Program-made: the position numbers and the translations under genes
Part shown: one piece after another, positions 60,340 through 64,000 of the stretch
How the letters are laid out: each line of letters starts with the position of its first letter
Position numbering within the stretch: position 1 is the stretch's first letter
Notes under the pieces: generated by a model
Database searches by the model: none
What the model was told of the DNA's origin: nothing
The model's input: the letters and a program-made list of their open reading frames with translations, nothing else
Assembly: GCF_905475395.1 (NCBI RefSeq)
Contig: NC_058337.1
Span: 64,934,368 to 64,998,367 of the forward strand
Length of the DNA stretch: 64,000 nt
DNA from: Chrysoperla carnea
Lineage: Eukaryota; Arthropoda; Insecta; Neuroptera; Chrysopidae
Reading direction: 5' to 3'

Positions 60340-62885
60340 TTTTTTCCCGCGAAAGTCCAACTAAGGACAAAACTAAAGTTTCTATTTGCTCAAAAAATAT
60401 AAAAGATAGAGACTGGATTTGTAGGTAACTTCAAATAGTGAGTTTATTGATTCTAATTTAATACCAAGCCCATCTGAAATTAGGCCCCTTAGAAATCCTA
60501 AACTTTAGGGTATTAAAGGGGTTTTTCTATTCAAAAGGTAAACATAATATCTTACCTCACAAACAAAAGCTATGAATTAATTACGGACTGTTATTAAACA
60601 TTAACATATTAGACAGTCTTTATCACATGCTTTTTTGATCTCTACTTCCGAGTAAGAATTCAGTAATTAGATAATTCAATTAGTTCGGACGCCGTAACAT
60701 CAAAATGTTTGAAATCTTCTTTTCATAAGCCCGGATGATGTCTGATATTTTTCAAACGTATTAAGAATATATGTCATATCCCTGATATAATAAAGAGATG
60801 CGAAAAAATGACATAAAACAGAAATAAATAGGAGGTTATGGCATGATAAAAGAAACCTTTTAGATCAATTGAGCTTTTTTCGAGATGCATTTAATAAAAT
60901 TAATTACAAAAATTTAAAGAGAACTAATTTTATTGTAACAAAGTATTAAGATCGTTAGTTTAAGATAGAGAAAAAATATTTATTTTTTTTTTTTATTTTT
61001 TTTTTTTTTTTTTACTTTACTATGTGTAGTTTTAAATAATTATCGTTTTATCTTCCAAACTTCCAAAACAATCTCCCTTATCAAAGTTCTTTGGAATAAT
61101 TTTAAATATATTTCTTTAGAACTTTTGTGCTTAGTTTTTTATCATAAATAATTTTGAATATGACTCCAAATTTTTCACACTTTCCAAAGCCCCCACTTTC
61201 CACTCAAAAATATATTTAATTCTCAAATGGAGAATATTAAAAAGGTATTTTCGATAATTTAGATATATCAATTTCTCTCATACAATAACGCACGCTTCGC
61301 CTGTTCCTATGAATAATGCTTGTTTTGTTAAGCTTTGACCTAAATTGACTTATGATACACTGAGCTATAAAGCGGAGTTTGTTCTACCTAATTTATTAAT
61401 TAATATTGAATAAAATAAATAATTACAATCATTTATTTAAGTATTAAGTAATACATTCTTAATCTTAAGTTACAAGAAGTAAATTATCATACTATTCTTA
61501 ATTATTAAAATATTCAACAAGGTCGTTTATTATAATTTCTATTAAATTTTTTTTTAAAGATTTATTTCTATTAAAAGAATAAAATAAAATAATTTTTTGT
61601 ACCATTTTGTGTAATGAAGAAAAATAAATACTCAAAAGAAATTAATACAAAAAAATTAAATAATAATATTTATTATGTGGTAAAAGTAATTAATATTATT
61701 ATTGATAATGTAATTTATTAACACAAAAAAAGTTATTAATAATAGTAATTGTTTTTTATTTTATTTTTATTGTATTGTTGTATACATATACAATAACTTT
61801 ACTTATGTTTTCGTATTTAATTGTTTTAATTAAATATATTTTTTTATTAATTTTTTATATTATAAAATTAAAAATAATAATAGTAGATTTTTTTTGAGCC
61901 ATAGTTTACAAACAGCCCAATTAAACATTAAAAAGCTTGAGACTAATCGATTATGTTAGTAATAATGCACAGGGTAATATAGGGGGCAAAAGCCTCTTTC
62001 AGATAAACGGAAAAGCTAAAAAAAAATTTCGATGAATTTTTGTACAAATTTTGTGTATAAAGTAATATTGAGAGATCTGCGCTTTTCCGTTATGGGTCCG
62101 GCATATTTTCCTGCCAGCTTAAAGTTGACTAATATTTGATTAGTATTTGATTTTTTTGTTTATTTAAATAGGAAGATTATCGAGTCTACGACACTGTAAA
62201 ATTAGAATAACTTCAAATCGCAAAGATGTGGAATTTGACACCGGAATTTGATAAAATAAAAAATCTAGTGGTTTTAATAGCTGGCTTTAAATAAAGAAAT
62301 ATCGCAACAATAAATTACAAAATGTAATTTTTAAAAGAAATTAATAAGGCCACTTCGATCAAAAAAATTTGGGATAGTGAAAAATAAGGAGGTGACATTA
62401 GTATAAACTGTACATCTCGATTTCCTCATACACCTACGATTACAAATAAGTGAATGGTCAAGAATCCGCAAAACATATCAATTCAGTAAAAGCATAGCCA
62501 TAATTTAGATTCCGCTCTCATAGCCTTTATATTACCAACGTAGGTACTATTCAAGTCATTTTATTAAGGTAAAAAAATAAAACCAATAAAACAATACTGA
62601 ATTGATAGATTATTTCAAATAATAGAAATTTTGACCTTGTTACGTCAAATTAAAAACTATCGCTTCTGTAACACAAGCGAATGTAGTACCTTGAATAACA
62701 ATTTACGTTTATATGTTCTTTGAAGCCTTTTTTTTTAAATGTAACAACGAGAATAATCTCTCATTATATCACCATTATTCTTACGCACTATGTAATATTT
62801 TGAGTATTTAACTATTGAAATGATATCGATAAAAACTACATTCATATTTTATTACATGTGTTCCATGGTAAAATACCATAATGTA
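60340..62885. other. No gene seen
   Basis: Very AT-rich DNA with a long T-run at about 60982-61013 and alternating A/T stretches at 61380-61900. No ORF, RNA gene or bounded repeat could be supported. Confidence 0.45.
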
Positions 62886-62892
62886 GTATGAA

Positions 62893-63105
62893 TCACCTCT
62901 TTATGTACATCAGATCACCTCCACAGATTATACTTGAGGACTCTTCTTTAACATTAAATCTTGACCGTTTACTCTTAGGAACAGCATCCTTGAAAGTATA
63001 CGATTGAAACATCACAAGTGCAAGTTTTTTATTGGCATATTCTTCTCTGAAATAGCTTAAACTTTTTTTCGTTGACTTATTGTAATATGATTTCTTTTCA
63101 TCCAT
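62893..63105 (-). CDS. Weak candidate ORF, 70 codons, Lys/Ser-rich
   Basis: The frame starts at a genuine ATG in good insect context (AAAAATGGATG) and encodes a hydrophilic protein with a basic PKSKRSR cluster near residue 44, like a nuclear localisation signal, and little of the Phe/Ile/Leu/Asn bias of chance ORFs in this DNA. The family is not recognised. A possible donor (GGAG|GTGATC) near 62925 would allow it to be one exon of a longer minus-strand gene. No promoter or downstream exon was identified; chance remains likely. Confidence 0.25.
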   Translation of the reverse strand: MDEKKSYYNKSTKKSLSYFREEYANKKLALVMFQSYTFKDAVPKSKRSRFNVKEESSSIICGGDLMYIKR

Positions 63106-63474
63106 TTTTTACGCTAAACAATGCATAGTATAATAAAAGACAAAATAAATGTAACATTAAGTATTTATTTATAACACTTATGATCATTGATCATTGGCAT
63201 CACTATGTCGTTTTGAATCTAAGGTAGATAATGGCTATTGTTTCAGAAACTTTACCTCCTCAAAATTTTACATTATATTTAAAATTGACCTAAGCATAAC
63301 AAAACATTCATCAGTATCTAAGCATTAATTTTAGGTAAAAAGTGATTTAAAGCACAATAGTCAACTCGTAAATAAAGAAAAGAGTTAAAGCAAATTTTTT
63401 TAATTATCACTAAAAAATTTTAATTCTTTAATTTGGAAATCAATTGATATTATTTCTTATAGTTACTATTTTAA

Positions 63475-63660
63475 CCGACTTCAAACAAAAATAAAAATTA
63501 AGCTAATGTAGGTAGCTGTACTGTCAGAGTTGTTTCCTTGGCTGACACCGACTCCAAAAATAACAATTATGTTATCGTTATTTTTGTACTTTTTAGTGCA
63601 TATTAATTTGTTTAGAAAAAGTTTTTCTTTGGAAGTCGGTTTTCTTTTTCTTAAAAGTTT
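63475..63660 (+). mobile_element. AACCGACTTC-family repeat, internally deleted copy
   Basis: It begins AACCGACTTCAAACAAAAAT and then jumps directly to CTGTCAGAGTTGTTTCCTTG and the family's right end (GGCTGACACCGACTCCAAAA; TTTCTTTGGAAGTCGGTTTT, CTTTTTCTTAAAAGTTTTTT). Most of the interior seen at 54353-54669 and 56828-57150 is missing. The minus ORF at 63481-63687 is incidental. Confidence 0.75.
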
Positions 63661-63664
63661 TTTT

Positions 63665-64000
63665 TTATAGATATCAACGTCTTTCAAGAAGCTTAAGAAT
63701 GGGTGCTACATTTTACCCTATTTGTTCCAAAACTATCTCTTCTAATACCCATATATTTATATCCAATCTTTGTTTTTAATGAATAATATACAATAGTTAA
63801 TTATAATAATAGTATTAATACTATTATTACATAATATTGCAAAGAGTGCGTATAACATTGTTTTTTTTTTAAATTTTGTTATTAAATTTACAAAAATCTA
63901 TTCTACCATATGTTTCAATTATTATTTCATACTTGAAAAATTAATTAAATTCTCTATTTGTGCGAGTTATTATTAATAAAAAAAAAACATTTATAATTTT
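63665..64000. other. No gene seen
   Basis: AT-rich window end, with an imperfect palindrome TAATAGTATTAATACTATTA near 63807-63826 and no supportable gene. Confidence 0.5.

Noticed and set aside
1..64000. CRISPR array, operon or bacterial system
   Set aside because: No regularly spaced repeats with unique spacers and no prokaryotic gene organisation; the window is insect nuclear DNA.

Overview
The window is AT-rich nuclear DNA of a winged insect. The evidence is three arthropod cuticle-protein genes (two with a perfect Rebers-Riddiford chitin-binding consensus and one longer Pro/Ser/Thr-rich protein), GT-AG introns with insect-style consensus, many tRNA-derived SINEs and other short non-autonomous repeats, and a short TTAGG tract. 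The order cannot be fixed from the sequence alone. No bacterial, viral or autonomous transposon gene was recognised.

Region 1 (about 0.3-10.5 kb) is a cuticle locus. Two paralogous RR-1 cuticle genes lie head-to-head, one on the minus strand (coding exons 2010-2018, 725-1212, 478-667) and one on the plus strand (8489-8497, 9483-10021, 10080-10317). Both have the same three-exon layout: a first coding exon of only three codons (Met-Lys-Val), a central exon with the rest of the signal peptide and the chitin-binding domain, and a third exon with a Gln/Ser/Gly/Tyr-rich tail. Their core promoters and 5' UTRs are strikingly alike, with a TATA box, an initiator 33 bases downstream and a forkhead-like TATTTACC/GGTAAATA box upstream. 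This points to a recent inverted duplication with a retained expression programme. The 6.3 kb between the promoters holds only repeats.

Region 2 (about 10.5-20.1 kb) is gene-poor: an old Helitron-like repeat, a 35-bp tandem duplication, a possible zinc-finger (THAP-like) first exon at 15252-15295 and low-complexity AGAGA-rich DNA.

Region 3 (20201-21373, minus) is the main exon of a two-domain cuticle protein resembling insect lethal(3)malignant blood neoplasm proteins. Its first exon was not found.

Region 4 (21.4-64 kb) has no confident gene. It holds tRNA-derived SINEs, a pogo-type MITE, foldback elements, several dispersed repeat families, a (TA)29 microsatellite, a broken ORF with a signal-peptide-like start (25859-26162) and a weak Lys/Ser-rich ORF (62893-63105). 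It may be intergenic DNA or a large intron, for example upstream of the gene in region 3.

The three recognised genes would all act in the extracellular cuticle: the RR-1 pair as chitin-binding structural proteins and the third as a larger chitin-binding matrix protein.
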